DNA of 64,000 nucleotides from Fimenecus sp052298855. Its GTDB lineage: Bacteria > Bacillota > Clostridia > Oscillospirales > Acutalibacteraceae. Positions 17,775-25,325 of this stretch are shown here, one piece after another. Position numbers and translations under genes: made by a program. The stretch is from NCBI GenBank assembly GCA_052298855.1, contig DAVZXP010000010.1:49508-113507 (forward strand), read 5' to 3'. Below the pieces are notes generated by a model. The model did not search any database. It was not told the origin of the DNA and was given only the letters and a program-made list of their open reading frames with translations. Numbering within the stretch: the stretch's first letter is position 1; the number at the start of each line of letters is the position of its first letter.

Positions 17775-18300
17775 AAGGCAACACGCTGACTATGATTTTA
17801 TATCTGCCTCCTTTAATTTGATATGCCTTTCATTGTGAATTTGTAGTTCATATTAACCTCCGTTTTGGCTCACAGGCTCTCACAAATCGTCCACAAGCCG
17901 TTTTTAGTTTTAGTCCAATGAGTTACTCTGTTTTAGAGCGAACTCGTCAATTTTTGCTCACAGCGTTGTTTGATTTTTCATAAATAGGTTTATCATACGG
18001 CAACACTCAAGTGAATACGCAAAAGCCTTGATTTTCTGCGAAAAACTGCCCTTACTGCATACGAATTTCTTATCATACGCAAAAGTATTACGAATCAAAA
18101 AGCCGACAGGCTTTGCCGGACGGCGTTTTCGGGCATTTCCAAGCCCGAAAATCATACCCCTTTATCCTGCTTCAAAATCGACGGCTTGAAATTTGCTCAA
18201 AAACCCACCCAAAAGCCGCAGATTTTCGTTTCAAAAATCATAAATTTTCAAAATCAAAGCCTTTCATATTCTTTGCCGATAAACCCTAAAGCACGGTGCA
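17775..18300 (-). other. Intergenic region of the element, no supported gene
   Basis: No convincing coding sequence. The motif [A/C]ATACG[C/A]AA recurs several times (near 18,012, 18,058, 18,073 and, just upstream of the next gene, 18,583), sometimes as ATACGCAAAAG. These could be iteron-like binding sites for the nearby winged-helix protein. A 65-codon minus-strand frame (17,958-18,155) has no ribosome binding site. Confidence 0.35.
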
Positions 18301-18585
18301 TTAAATCTTGTTGACCGTGTATAGATTGCTCTTTTGCTCGCCGCCGATAAACCGCTTCGAGATAGTTATGTACCCACTGCTTTCCAGCGAATGCAAAACT
18401 TTTCTGCAAGTGGAAGCACACATCGAACAGCTTTTCGCAATCATAGGCACCGACCAAAAACTTTGCCCCGCCGAGTCCTTTGCCCGAACGAGAAAAGAAT
18501 AAACAATGAACTCGTTTGGCGATAAACGTTCATCAAAAATTTTGTTCGGCAAAAGAAAAAATTGCCCGCTGCAATTTTTACGCAT
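18301..18585 (-). CDS. Winged-helix protein of a mobile element (replication-initiator-like)
   Basis: 94 residues from the ATG that follows GGAGG; a TTG 18 bp upstream would include the ribosome binding site and is rejected. The sequence (SPNEFIVYSFLVRAKD ... IAKSCSMCASTCRKVLHSLE) is a winged helix-turn-helix like the N-terminal domain of RepA/DnaD-type initiators and GntR-like regulators. It ends at a wing-like beta hairpin (KSNLYTV). It probably regulates or initiates replication of the element. Confidence 0.7.
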   Translation of the reverse strand: MRKNCSGQFFLLPNKIFDERLSPNEFIVYSFLVRAKDSAGQSFWSVPMIAKSCSMCASTCRKVLHSLESSGYITISKRFIGGEQKSNLYTVNKI

Positions 18586-18655
18586 ACGAAAACCTCCTTC
18601 CAAATTATTCGAGAGAATATTTTTATAAAGTGAAAACCAAAAGAAAAAGTGCTTA

Positions 18656-18821
18656 GAAAAAAACCCCCTCTACTATACGGAGAAAATTCCCCGTTTTGTT
18701 CGGGTGTTTTTCAAAATTCTTTACACCTTGTTTACATTTAATTTCACCACAGCAAAAAAATACCCCTCTATAATACAGAGAAAAATTCAAGTTTTGTTGA
18801 TGTGTTTTTAGAAAAAATATT
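18656..18821. repeat. Two imperfect ~60-bp direct repeats upstream of the winged-helix gene
   Basis: Units at about 18,656-18,716 and 18,762-18,821 share CCCCTCTA, TAYRGAGAAAA, GTTTTGTT and GTGTTTTT in the same order. Each has a near-palindrome CTCTA..AYRGAG. They lie in the promoter region of the minus-strand HTH gene and could be operators. The rest of 18,604-18,965 shows no gene. Confidence 0.5.
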
Positions 18822-18965
18822 TGAGTTAGTACTAAAATTTACTCGTTTGTCAATTGCGATGTTGTTTGTAAAATAGAATTATGATATAATTTTTATATTA
18901 AGAGTTTTACTAACTCGTGCAAGGTCGGGTATGGTGATTTGCGTGCCGTATGGTAATGGCAATAA

Positions 18966-19061
18966 ACGTCTACCGGCTTTTGGGAGGACAGCACACGTCT
19001 GCCGGAGTATTACAATGGAACTTATGAATATTTGATAAGCTTGGGAATTGAAGAAATTTAA
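18966..19061 (+). pseudogene. Short C-terminal coding remnant
   Basis: A 31-codon frame with no start, following an in-frame stop, reading TSTGFWEDSTRLPEYYNG and ending LGIEEI. The composition looks protein-like, and it ends 36 bp before the MBL-fold gene. It may be the tail of a gene deleted when the island formed. Weak evidence. Confidence 0.25.
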
Positions 19062-19097
19062 CGGTTGCTCAAAATTCCAAATTTGCAGAGGTACAAT

Positions 19098-19784
19098 ATG
19101 AAAATAACATACATGAACCACAGCGGATTTTTGGTTGAAACCGAGAACTGCTACTATGTTTTTGATTATTACAAAGGCGAGATGCCGAGACTTGATAAAA
19201 GCAAGGAAGTTGTCGTCTTTTGCAGTCACTTTCACCAAGATCATTTCAACCCGAAAATTTTTGAGATTCTTGATGATATGGGTGTGAATTATCAAGCTGT
19301 TTTGGCGAAAGATATCAGCAAAAAGAAGTATCCTGCCGGCGTGAAAGTTACGACGGCTTATCACGATCAAATCTACATTCTTGACAACGGCACACAGGTT
19401 AGTACGCTTCTTTCAACCGACAGCGGTGTTGCTTTTATCGTCAAGACAAGCGAGGGCATGATTTACCACGCAGGTGATTTGAACGATTGGCATTGGGAAG
19501 GTGAGACGGAAGCCGATAACCGCCACATGTCCTCTATGTACCGTACCGAGATTGATAAAATCAAGGGCGCTCATTTTGATGCTGCATTCGTTCCCCTTGA
19601 CCCACGGCAGGAGAAACATTATGCCGACGGTATGCTTTATTTTTTGAAACATGTCGATTGCAACGCCGTTTTTCCTATGCATTATTGGAACGAGCCGAGC
19701 GTGATTGATAGGCTTATCACCGAATATCCGCAGTATAAATCACGAATAAAAAACACAGAATCAGCAAAGGGAGAAGAAATATAA
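19098..19784 (+). CDS. MBL-fold metallo-hydrolase
   Basis: 228 residues, starting at the ATG after AGAGGT. It has the zinc motif SHFHQDHF (HxHxDH), a further metal aspartate in HAGDLNDWHW, and a late histidine in FPMHYW. It resembles the UlaG/YycJ-like or RNase Z-like superfamily branch of small cytoplasmic metallo-hydrolases acting on phosphate or nucleic-acid esters; the substrate is unknown. It is monocistronic, with its own terminator. Confidence 0.88.
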   Translation: MKITYMNHSGFLVETENCYYVFDYYKGEMPRLDKSKEVVVFCSHFHQDHFNPKIFEILDDMGVNYQAVLAKDISKKKYPAGVKVTTAYHDQIYILDNGTQVSTLLSTDSGVAFIVKTSEGMIYHAGDLNDWHWEGETEADNRHMSSMYRTEIDKIKGAHFDAAFVPLDPRQEKHYADGMLYFLKHVDCNAVFPMHYWNEPSVIDRLITEYPQYKSRIKNTESAKGEEI

Positions 19785-19859
19785 CTTTGGAGTCTGAAGA
19801 GTAGCTTGAGAGTAGTTTTCGAATAGAATCAAGAAAAACAAATAACTATAATTAACCTT

Positions 19860-19895
19860 ACGGAGCCGTTCGAGTAACAGCTCCGTTTTGTTTTG
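19860..19895 (+). terminator. Rho-independent terminator after the MBL gene
   Basis: ACGGAGC / GCTCCGT stem with a 13-base loop, followed by a T-rich tract. Confidence 0.8.
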
Positions 19896-19934
19896 ATTTT
19901 TTCTTGCTTTTTCCTTATAAATCCGCAATAATCA

Positions 19935-19963
19935 TTGATTTTAAGCGCTCTATGTGATATACT
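19935..19963 (+). promoter_or_regulatory. Promoter of the HTH-Fic-Mrr gene group
   Basis: TTGATT, 17 bp, TATACT, 43 bp before the first ATG. The following genes (20,006-23,246) have no clear internal terminators and may form one transcript. Confidence 0.6.
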
Positions 19964-20005
19964 AAACTTGTATAATTGTAACTATCTGAAAGCGAGGAAA
20001 ATCTA

Positions 20006-20194
20006 ATGGATTCTAACATCGAGCGTTGGTACTCAATGAAAGAAATATGCGAATATCTTGGCGTTAGCCGTGATACCGTACTTGATTGGATAGAAAGAAG
20101 AAATATGCCCGCAGCAAAAATCGGACGCCTTTGGAAATTCAAAGTCAGCGAAATTGACGCTTGGATGAAGTCCGGTATTGCAGCGGATAAATAA
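20006..20194 (+). CDS. Excisionase-family DNA-binding protein
   Basis: 62 residues with a MerR/Xis-type helix-turn-helix: WYSMKEICEYLGVSRDTVLD, then KIGRLWKFKVSEIDAWM, typical of the excisionase (xis) family. Similar short proteins are found at the head of restriction and Fic gene groups, where they may act as regulators. A GCGAGGA site precedes the ATG. The next gene starts 20 bp later. Confidence 0.85.
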   Translation: MDSNIERWYSMKEICEYLGVSRDTVLDWIERRNMPAAKIGRLWKFKVSEIDAWMKSGIAADK

Positions 20195-20214
20195 TAAAAT
20201 TTCGGAGGTGCAAT

Positions 20215-20820
20215 ATGGCACTTGAAAATAAATTAGGACTGACAAGCTCTGCCGACCTTGCTCGTGAAGAGGAACGCATCAGCAAGAAAAAGGCTGTCGA
20301 ACTTTTTGAAACAGGCTTACTTGATACTCTTCCGGCAGGTAAGTTTGTAACATTGCAGTCAATCCACAAGTACCTTTTTGAGGATATTTATGACTTTGCA
20401 GGAGAGCTGCGTACGGTAAATTTAGCTAAAGGCAATTTCCGCTTTGCACCGCTTATGTACTTGCAAGCGGCACTTGAAAACATTGACAAAATGCCGCAGT
20501 CAAATTTTGATGAGATAGTAGAAAAATATGTTGAGATGAACATTGCTCACCCATTCCGTGAAGGTAACGGTCGCAGCACTCGCATTTGGCTTGACCATAT
20601 CTTGAAAAATGAAATCGGCAAAGTTGTAGACTGGAGCAAGGTGGATAAAGAAGATTATCTTCTCGCAATGGAACGCAGTCCGATTAAAGATATAGAGATT
20701 AAAGTGTTGCTAAAAGGTGCGCTTACCGACGAAATAAACAGCCGTGAAGTCTATATGAAAGGTATCGACCACAGCTACTATTATGAGGGCTATACGACCT
20801 TTAAGACGAAAAATCTATAA
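20215..20820 (+). CDS. Fic protein, class III type (self-inhibited AMPylator)
   Basis: 201 residues. The Fic core motif HPFREGNGRSTR is complete (catalytic His, GNGR for phosphate binding), so the protein can be expected to transfer AMP or another nucleotide to a target protein. Near the C-terminus the residues SYYYEG fit the inhibitory [S/T]xxxE[G/N] motif, which in class III Fic proteins blocks ATP binding in cis. GGAGGTG precedes the ATG. It lies in a defence island and may be a toxin held inactive by its own tail. Confidence 0.9.
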   Translation: MALENKLGLTSSADLAREEERISKKKAVELFETGLLDTLPAGKFVTLQSIHKYLFEDIYDFAGELRTVNLAKGNFRFAPLMYLQAALENIDKMPQSNFDEIVEKYVEMNIAHPFREGNGRSTRIWLDHILKNEIGKVVDWSKVDKEDYLLAMERSPIKDIEIKVLLKGALTDEINSREVYMKGIDHSYYYEGYTTFKTKNL

Positions 20821-20839
20821 AATTCAAGGTGTTTATAAT

Positions 20840-21202
20840 ATGAAATATAACTGGATAGATGACTTTTTACTTAGCAAAAAAGGTGTTACAAAAGACTTTC
20901 AGGAAGATTGGAATTGGATAAGATACAAGATTGACAACAAGATGTTTGTTGCAATTTGTCTTGATTCCGATAACAACACTAAATATATCACATTAAAATT
21001 AAATCCTATTGACGGCGAATTTTTCAGAAACAGCTACGAGGATATTATTCCGGGTTATTATATGAACAAAATACATTGGAATTCCGTAAAAGCCGACGGC
21101 AATGTCCCCGATAGTATTGTAAAAGACTTGCTGAATAAATCCTATGACGAAATCCTCAACAAGTTTTCAAAGAAGAAAAGAGCAGAAATATTATCGTTAT
21201 AA
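20840..21202 (+). CDS. MmcQ/YjbR family protein
   Basis: 120 residues, starting MKYNWIDDFLLSKKGV. It has the MmcQ/YjbR pattern: an N-terminal helix, WIRYKIDNKMFVAI, YITLKLNP, GYYMNKIHWNSV and a C-terminal helix LLNKSYDEIL. The fold is CyaY-like and is thought to bind DNA, though the function is not settled. AAGGTG precedes the ATG. It lies between two Fic genes in the same orientation. Confidence 0.85.
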   Translation: MKYNWIDDFLLSKKGVTKDFQEDWNWIRYKIDNKMFVAICLDSDNNTKYITLKLNPIDGEFFRNSYEDIIPGYYMNKIHWNSVKADGNVPDSIVKDLLNKSYDEILNKFSKKKRAEILSL

Positions 21203-21236
21203 AAGCAAAGAAAAACTATCGAAACGAGGTGCAAAT

Positions 21237-22316
21237 ATGCCTGACAAAAATTGGCAATTTGAACTTGAAGAATATATAAAACAAGGCGAACCCGATAAAG
21301 TCGAAAAAAGCGAAGCGTGGCAAACAGCTATTGGTTTGCAGGCTGTTGACGGGCTGAATACATCTGACTATTTGTTAGACACCGCCAAAGAGCATATTGA
21401 GGGTAAAATTACAATCGACGAGGCTCAAAAGCGTATTCACAGTTACTATGAACAGCGTTGCGTACGCACCGAAACGGAAAACGAAACCAAAGAAGCAGAC
21501 ATTGTTTCGGCAAGAATTGCAAAGTTGTTAGGAGAAAGAGCGTTTCAGTTTTCTCCTGCCGAGTGGCTTTCGATTCATCGCAGACTGTTTGAGGGCGTAT
21601 TCAGTCACGCAGGACAAATCAGGCAGTACAACATCACAAAGAAAGAGTGGGTACTGAACGGCGATACTGTTACCTATGCGGATTGGAACAGTATTAAGGA
21701 AACTTTAGATTATGACTTTGCAACCGAAAAACAGTTTTCTTATGAGGGTTTGTCGGTTGACGAAGCTGTAAAGCATTTGGCAAAATTTGCTTCGGATATT
21801 TGGCAAATTCACCCGTTCAGCGAGGGAAACACCCGTGCAACTGCCGTATTTATGATAAAATATATGAAAACATTCGGCTTTAGCGTAAACAACGATGCAT
21901 TTGAGAAAAATTCTTGGTACTTCCGCAACGCTTTGGTTCGTGCTAATTATAATAATCTGCAAAAAGGCGTCCATTCCACAACTAAGTTTTTGGAAATGTT
22001 CTTTTCAAATCTTTTGTTAGATACGCATTATGAACTAAAAAACAGATATATGCACATTGATTATGCGGAGAGCAATTTCCAAAGTATCAGTCCAAAAGTT
22101 CCAAAGTATCAATTTGATACTTTGGACTGCACCTTAGAAGAACTTGCGGTTTTAGAATTAGTGGCAAAGAACCCAACAATAAAACAGCAAGAGCTTGTAG
22201 AAGCAACCGGAAAATCCATTGCAACCATAAAGCGAATTATGAAATCCCTGCAGGATAAAAACTATATCCGCCGTGAAAGCGGAAAGAGATACGGTAAGTG
22301 GGAAGTTTTAGTTTGA
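21237..22316 (+). CDS. Fic protein with VbhA-like N-terminus and C-terminal winged helix
   Basis: 359 residues from the ATG after CGAGGTG. The N-terminal ~90 residues, including IEGKITIDEAQKRIHSYY, resemble the antitoxin VbhA domain fused to some Fic proteins. The Fic motif is HPFSEGNTRATA, with Thr replacing the second Gly of GNGR. The C-terminus has a winged helix (TIKQQELVEATGKSIATIK) that probably binds DNA for autoregulation. Class and domain layout differ from the Fic gene 0.4 kb upstream. Confidence 0.88.
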   Translation: MPDKNWQFELEEYIKQGEPDKVEKSEAWQTAIGLQAVDGLNTSDYLLDTAKEHIEGKITIDEAQKRIHSYYEQRCVRTETENETKEADIVSARIAKLLGERAFQFSPAEWLSIHRRLFEGVFSHAGQIRQYNITKKEWVLNGDTVTYADWNSIKETLDYDFATEKQFSYEGLSVDEAVKHLAKFASDIWQIHPFSEGNTRATAVFMIKYMKTFGFSVNNDAFEKNSWYFRNALVRANYNNLQKGVHSTTKFLEMFFSNLLLDTHYELKNRYMHIDYAESNFQSISPKVPKYQFDTLDCTLEELAVLELVAKNPTIKQQELVEATGKSIATIKRIMKSLQDKNYIRRESGKRYGKWEVLV

Positions 22317-22340
22317 GATATAAGGATTGAGGTATTAATT

Positions 22341-23246
22341 ATGAACTTAAAAGCACTATCTTCGGAAGGTAAAATAGCATATTTAATTAAGCCGATATTA
22401 AAAGTGTTACAAGAAGCCGGCGGTCAATTAGAGCGCTCCGAAATAAAGGAACGCATTTCCGACTTGGATGACCAGATTGCAGAATATGCCGAGACAGAAA
22501 AGAAATCGAAGAAAACGGGTAATGTATATAAAGAATTTAATTTCAAATTCAATTTTGCTATAAAAGATTTGTATTTTGCTGAATTATTAACATTTACAAA
22601 CTCTTCTCCGATTACCTTGACCGAAAAAGGATTATATCTTGATATTGACAGCTTGAATGTTGAAAAAGATATTATCGAAGTTTCGGCAAAATATTGGAAC
22701 GAATTAAGCGAAAAGAACAGAAAAAACAAAGAATCCGATTCAACAGAAAACGAGGAAGAACCGGAAGCGGAAGAAAAAATAAAGGACGATTTTAAGGAAA
22801 AACTTCTTGTCGCCATTTCTAAAATGTCACCTAAAAAATTCGAGGCTTTTTCAAGAGCTTTGCTTAATCGTATGGGTGTTGAATTTACCGAAAAAGGTGT
22901 TCAAATCAGTAACGACGGCGGAATAGACGGTTACGGCTACCATACAGATGCAAACGATTTCAGAACAACCAGAGTTGTCATTCAATGCAAGAGATATAAT
23001 GTTGCTCCGGTAAGAGAGCCCGAAATTAATCAATTTTTAGGTGCAATGAATAAGTATCAAGCCGATTACGGAGTGTTTATCACAAACGGAAGATTTACAA
23101 ATTCCGCAAGACAGGCGGCACGCGAAGGCTCACCCATTACATTGATTGATGGCAATGAATTAGTAAGACTGGTTATTAGATATGAACTGTACATAACACC
23201 GGTTAAGACTTATGTGCTGGATGAGTTTTATAACACTGAGACATAA
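22341..23246 (+). CDS. mrr: Mrr-like type IV restriction endonuclease
   Basis: 301 residues. The N-terminal ~100 residues fit the Mrr_N winged helix, followed by a highly charged linker (Glu/Lys-rich, about 125-150) and the Mrr catalytic domain. The PD-(D/E)xK residues are visible as SNDGGIDGYGY and VVIQCKRY (D ... QxK). Mrr enzymes cut modified DNA. GAGGT precedes the ATG. It ends the first gene group of the island. Confidence 0.92.
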   Translation: MNLKALSSEGKIAYLIKPILKVLQEAGGQLERSEIKERISDLDDQIAEYAETEKKSKKTGNVYKEFNFKFNFAIKDLYFAELLTFTNSSPITLTEKGLYLDIDSLNVEKDIIEVSAKYWNELSEKNRKNKESDSTENEEEPEAEEKIKDDFKEKLLVAISKMSPKKFEAFSRALLNRMGVEFTEKGVQISNDGGIDGYGYHTDANDFRTTRVVIQCKRYNVAPVREPEINQFLGAMNKYQADYGVFITNGRFTNSARQAAREGSPITLIDGNELVRLVIRYELYITPVKTYVLDEFYNTET

Positions 23247-23331
23247 AAAGGTCTACATTGTAAACATCAAAAACTGTTATGCAAACGGAACATATGCACA
23301 ATATGCGAAATTTGTAATTAGAGAGGATTAT

Positions 23332-24534
23332 ATGGCAAAGAAAAATAACGATTTTTTTATCGAAAAGAAAGTTTGGTCTGTTGTTAAGGATGAGTTACTA
23401 GGATGTTATTTTATGCCCTATGTTTCCAAAATCCTGCACACATATCGACCTCTAATATACATAGATTGTTTTGCAGGAAAGGGAAAGTTTGACGATGGGA
23501 ATCCTGGTTCACCATTGATAGCACTTGATGTGATTGATAAATGTAAAAAGAGTACCAGCATGGAATCTACACAAATAGAAGCTATATTCATTGATTTGAA
23601 CTATGCAGATGATTTGCAAAAAAATCTACCAAAATATCCTTGGATAAATATTATCTCTGGGAAATACGAAGACAATATAATAAATATCCTGCAAGGAAAA
23701 GAGCACTATAATGTATTTTTATATATTGATCCTTATGGAATAAAAGCCTTAAAATGCTCAATATTTGACAAACTATCAACGGAAAAATTTAATTCTATTG
23801 AGCTCCTTATCAATATGAATTCCTTCGGTTTTATTAGAGAGGCTTGTCATGCATTGGGAACATCATTTAATGACAACACTATATTTGATGATCTTGTTGA
23901 ATATGATTCTTCCAAAATGGATAATTCATCCAAATCTATAGATGAATTAAATAATATTGCTGGTGGTGATTACTGGCAAGAGATCATTAATCTTTATAAA
24001 GCTGGAATTATTGATGGATATGAGGCGGAAACGCAATTTTCAGAACAGTATTGTCAGCGGTTGAGACAAAGCTACAAGTATGTTCTAAACATGCCTCTGC
24101 GCATCAAAAAAAGGCAACGTCCGAAATATAGATTGATTCATGCAACCAATCACCGAGATGGCTGCTTACTAATGGTAGATAATATCTGTAACCGCTGGGA
24201 GGCACTTCAAGAAATACAGTCTGGCGGACAGTTATCACTCTTTGAGGAAAACTATGACAATCAAATTGTGGATGACACAGATATATCAAATAAAATCTTT
24301 ACATATTTTTCACGGTATAATATTGATACATCACTTCACGAAGCTCTCGCTGGCTTTTTTATGGAATATGGTCCAATTTGTTCTACTGGCATAGTTAAGA
24401 AGAATTTGAAAAAACTTGAAAATAACGGTCAAATTATAGTTACCCGTGAGCCCAGAACTACGGTAAAAGGAAAAATAGCAACCTATATGTCTGAAGACAA
24501 AGGCAAAAAGGTTTATGTGAGGTGGCCCCAGTGA
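23332..24534 (+). CDS. tcmP: Three-Cys-motif partner protein TcmP
   Basis: 400 residues from the ATG after AGAGAGGA. It matches TcmP in its start (IEKKVWSVVKDELLGCYF), the SAM-methyltransferase-like strand IYIDCFAGKGKF, and a further motif FLYIDPYGIKAL. A C-terminal winged helix (about 340-400) follows. TcmP proteins are known mainly as neighbours of three-Cys radical-SAM-like proteins; the reaction is unknown. Its stop overlaps the partner gene start (GTGA). AT-rich compared with core genes. Confidence 0.87.
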   Translation: MAKKNNDFFIEKKVWSVVKDELLGCYFMPYVSKILHTYRPLIYIDCFAGKGKFDDGNPGSPLIALDVIDKCKKSTSMESTQIEAIFIDLNYADDLQKNLPKYPWINIISGKYEDNIINILQGKEHYNVFLYIDPYGIKALKCSIFDKLSTEKFNSIELLINMNSFGFIREACHALGTSFNDNTIFDDLVEYDSSKMDNSSKSIDELNNIAGGDYWQEIINLYKAGIIDGYEAETQFSEQYCQRLRQSYKYVLNMPLRIKKRQRPKYRLIHATNHRDGCLLMVDNICNRWEALQEIQSGGQLSLFEENYDNQIVDDTDISNKIFTYFSRYNIDTSLHEALAGFFMEYGPICSTGIVKKNLKKLENNGQIIVTREPRTTVKGKIATYMSEDKGKKVYVRWPQ

Positions 24535-25325
24535 AAAAAGTTACAAAATATATAAGTCGCAAAACACTTATCTACAAAACAAATGTTGAATATGGCGATT
24601 ATACAATGAATCATGTTTTGGGATGCTCTCACGGTTGCAAATATCCTTGTTATGCATATTTGCAGAAAAAAAGATTTAGAACTGTAGTATCCTATGAAGA
24701 ATGGTGTGAGCCCGCACTTGTAAATAACACATTAGAGCTTCTTGATCTTGAAATACCTAAATTCAAGAATAAGATCAAAATATTGCATTTGTGTTTTACT
24801 ACTGACCCATTTATGTATGAGTACGAAGAAATACAAGAAATGAGTCTTTCCGTCATTAAAAAAGTTAATGACGCAGGCATTAGATGCTCTGTACTGACAA
24901 AAGGTATCTTGCCTCTTACTTTAGCTGATTTTTCAAAAGAAAATGAGTATGGTGTGACTATTGTCTCTTTGGATGATGATTTTAGAAAAAGAATGGAACC
25001 GGGAGCTGCACCTATTGAAGAAAGATTATCTGCATTAAAAGCTTTGCATGAAGCCGGTTGTAAAACATGGGTCAGTATTGAACCTTATCCTACTCCAAAT
25101 ATCATACGCCAAGATTTAACGGATGTTTTGAATGCGGTTAGCTTTGTAGATAAAATCATATTTGGTCGAATGAATTATAACAAAGAAATCAATTCCTATA
25201 AAGAACACAAGCGGTTTTATAATGAATGCGCTCAAAAAGTGATTGAGTTTTGCACGAAACGCAAAAAAGCATATCACATCAAGAATGGAACAATTACACA
25301 GTTGAAGGAGAATAAAGATGTTTAA
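24531..25325 (+). CDS. Three-Cys radical-SAM-like protein (TcmP partner)
   Basis: 264 residues. The GTG overlapping the tcmP stop is chosen, with GAGGTGG 6 bp upstream; a GTG 9 bp earlier lies inside that site. Near residue 32 the motif CSHGCKYPC has CX3CX3C spacing, one residue longer than the usual radical SAM CX3CX2C. The rest follows the SPL/DUF5131-like TIM-barrel pattern (LHLCFTTDPF, VLTKG, VSLDDDF, VSIEPYP). It probably acts with TcmP on nucleic acid or protein. The last 8 bp overlap the methyltransferase gene. Confidence 0.82.
   Translation: MKKVTKYISRKTLIYKTNVEYGDYTMNHVLGCSHGCKYPCYAYLQKKRFRTVVSYEEWCEPALVNNTLELLDLEIPKFKNKIKILHLCFTTDPFMYEYEEIQEMSLSVIKKVNDAGIRCSVLTKGILPLTLADFSKENEYGVTIVSLDDDFRKRMEPGAAPIEERLSALKALHEAGCKTWVSIEPYPTPNIIRQDLTDVLNAVSFVDKIIFGRMNYNKEINSYKEHKRFYNECAQKVIEFCTKRKKAYHIKNGTITQLKENKDV

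Noticed and set aside
17958..18155. 65-codon minus-strand frame between the SHOCT-like and HTH genes
   Set aside because: No ribosome binding site and no protein-like pattern; overlaps repeated ATACG motifs that better explain the region.
18254..18457. 67-codon minus-strand frame overlapping the winged-helix gene
   Set aside because: Mostly an alternate frame of the HTH protein; its distinct tail has no support.
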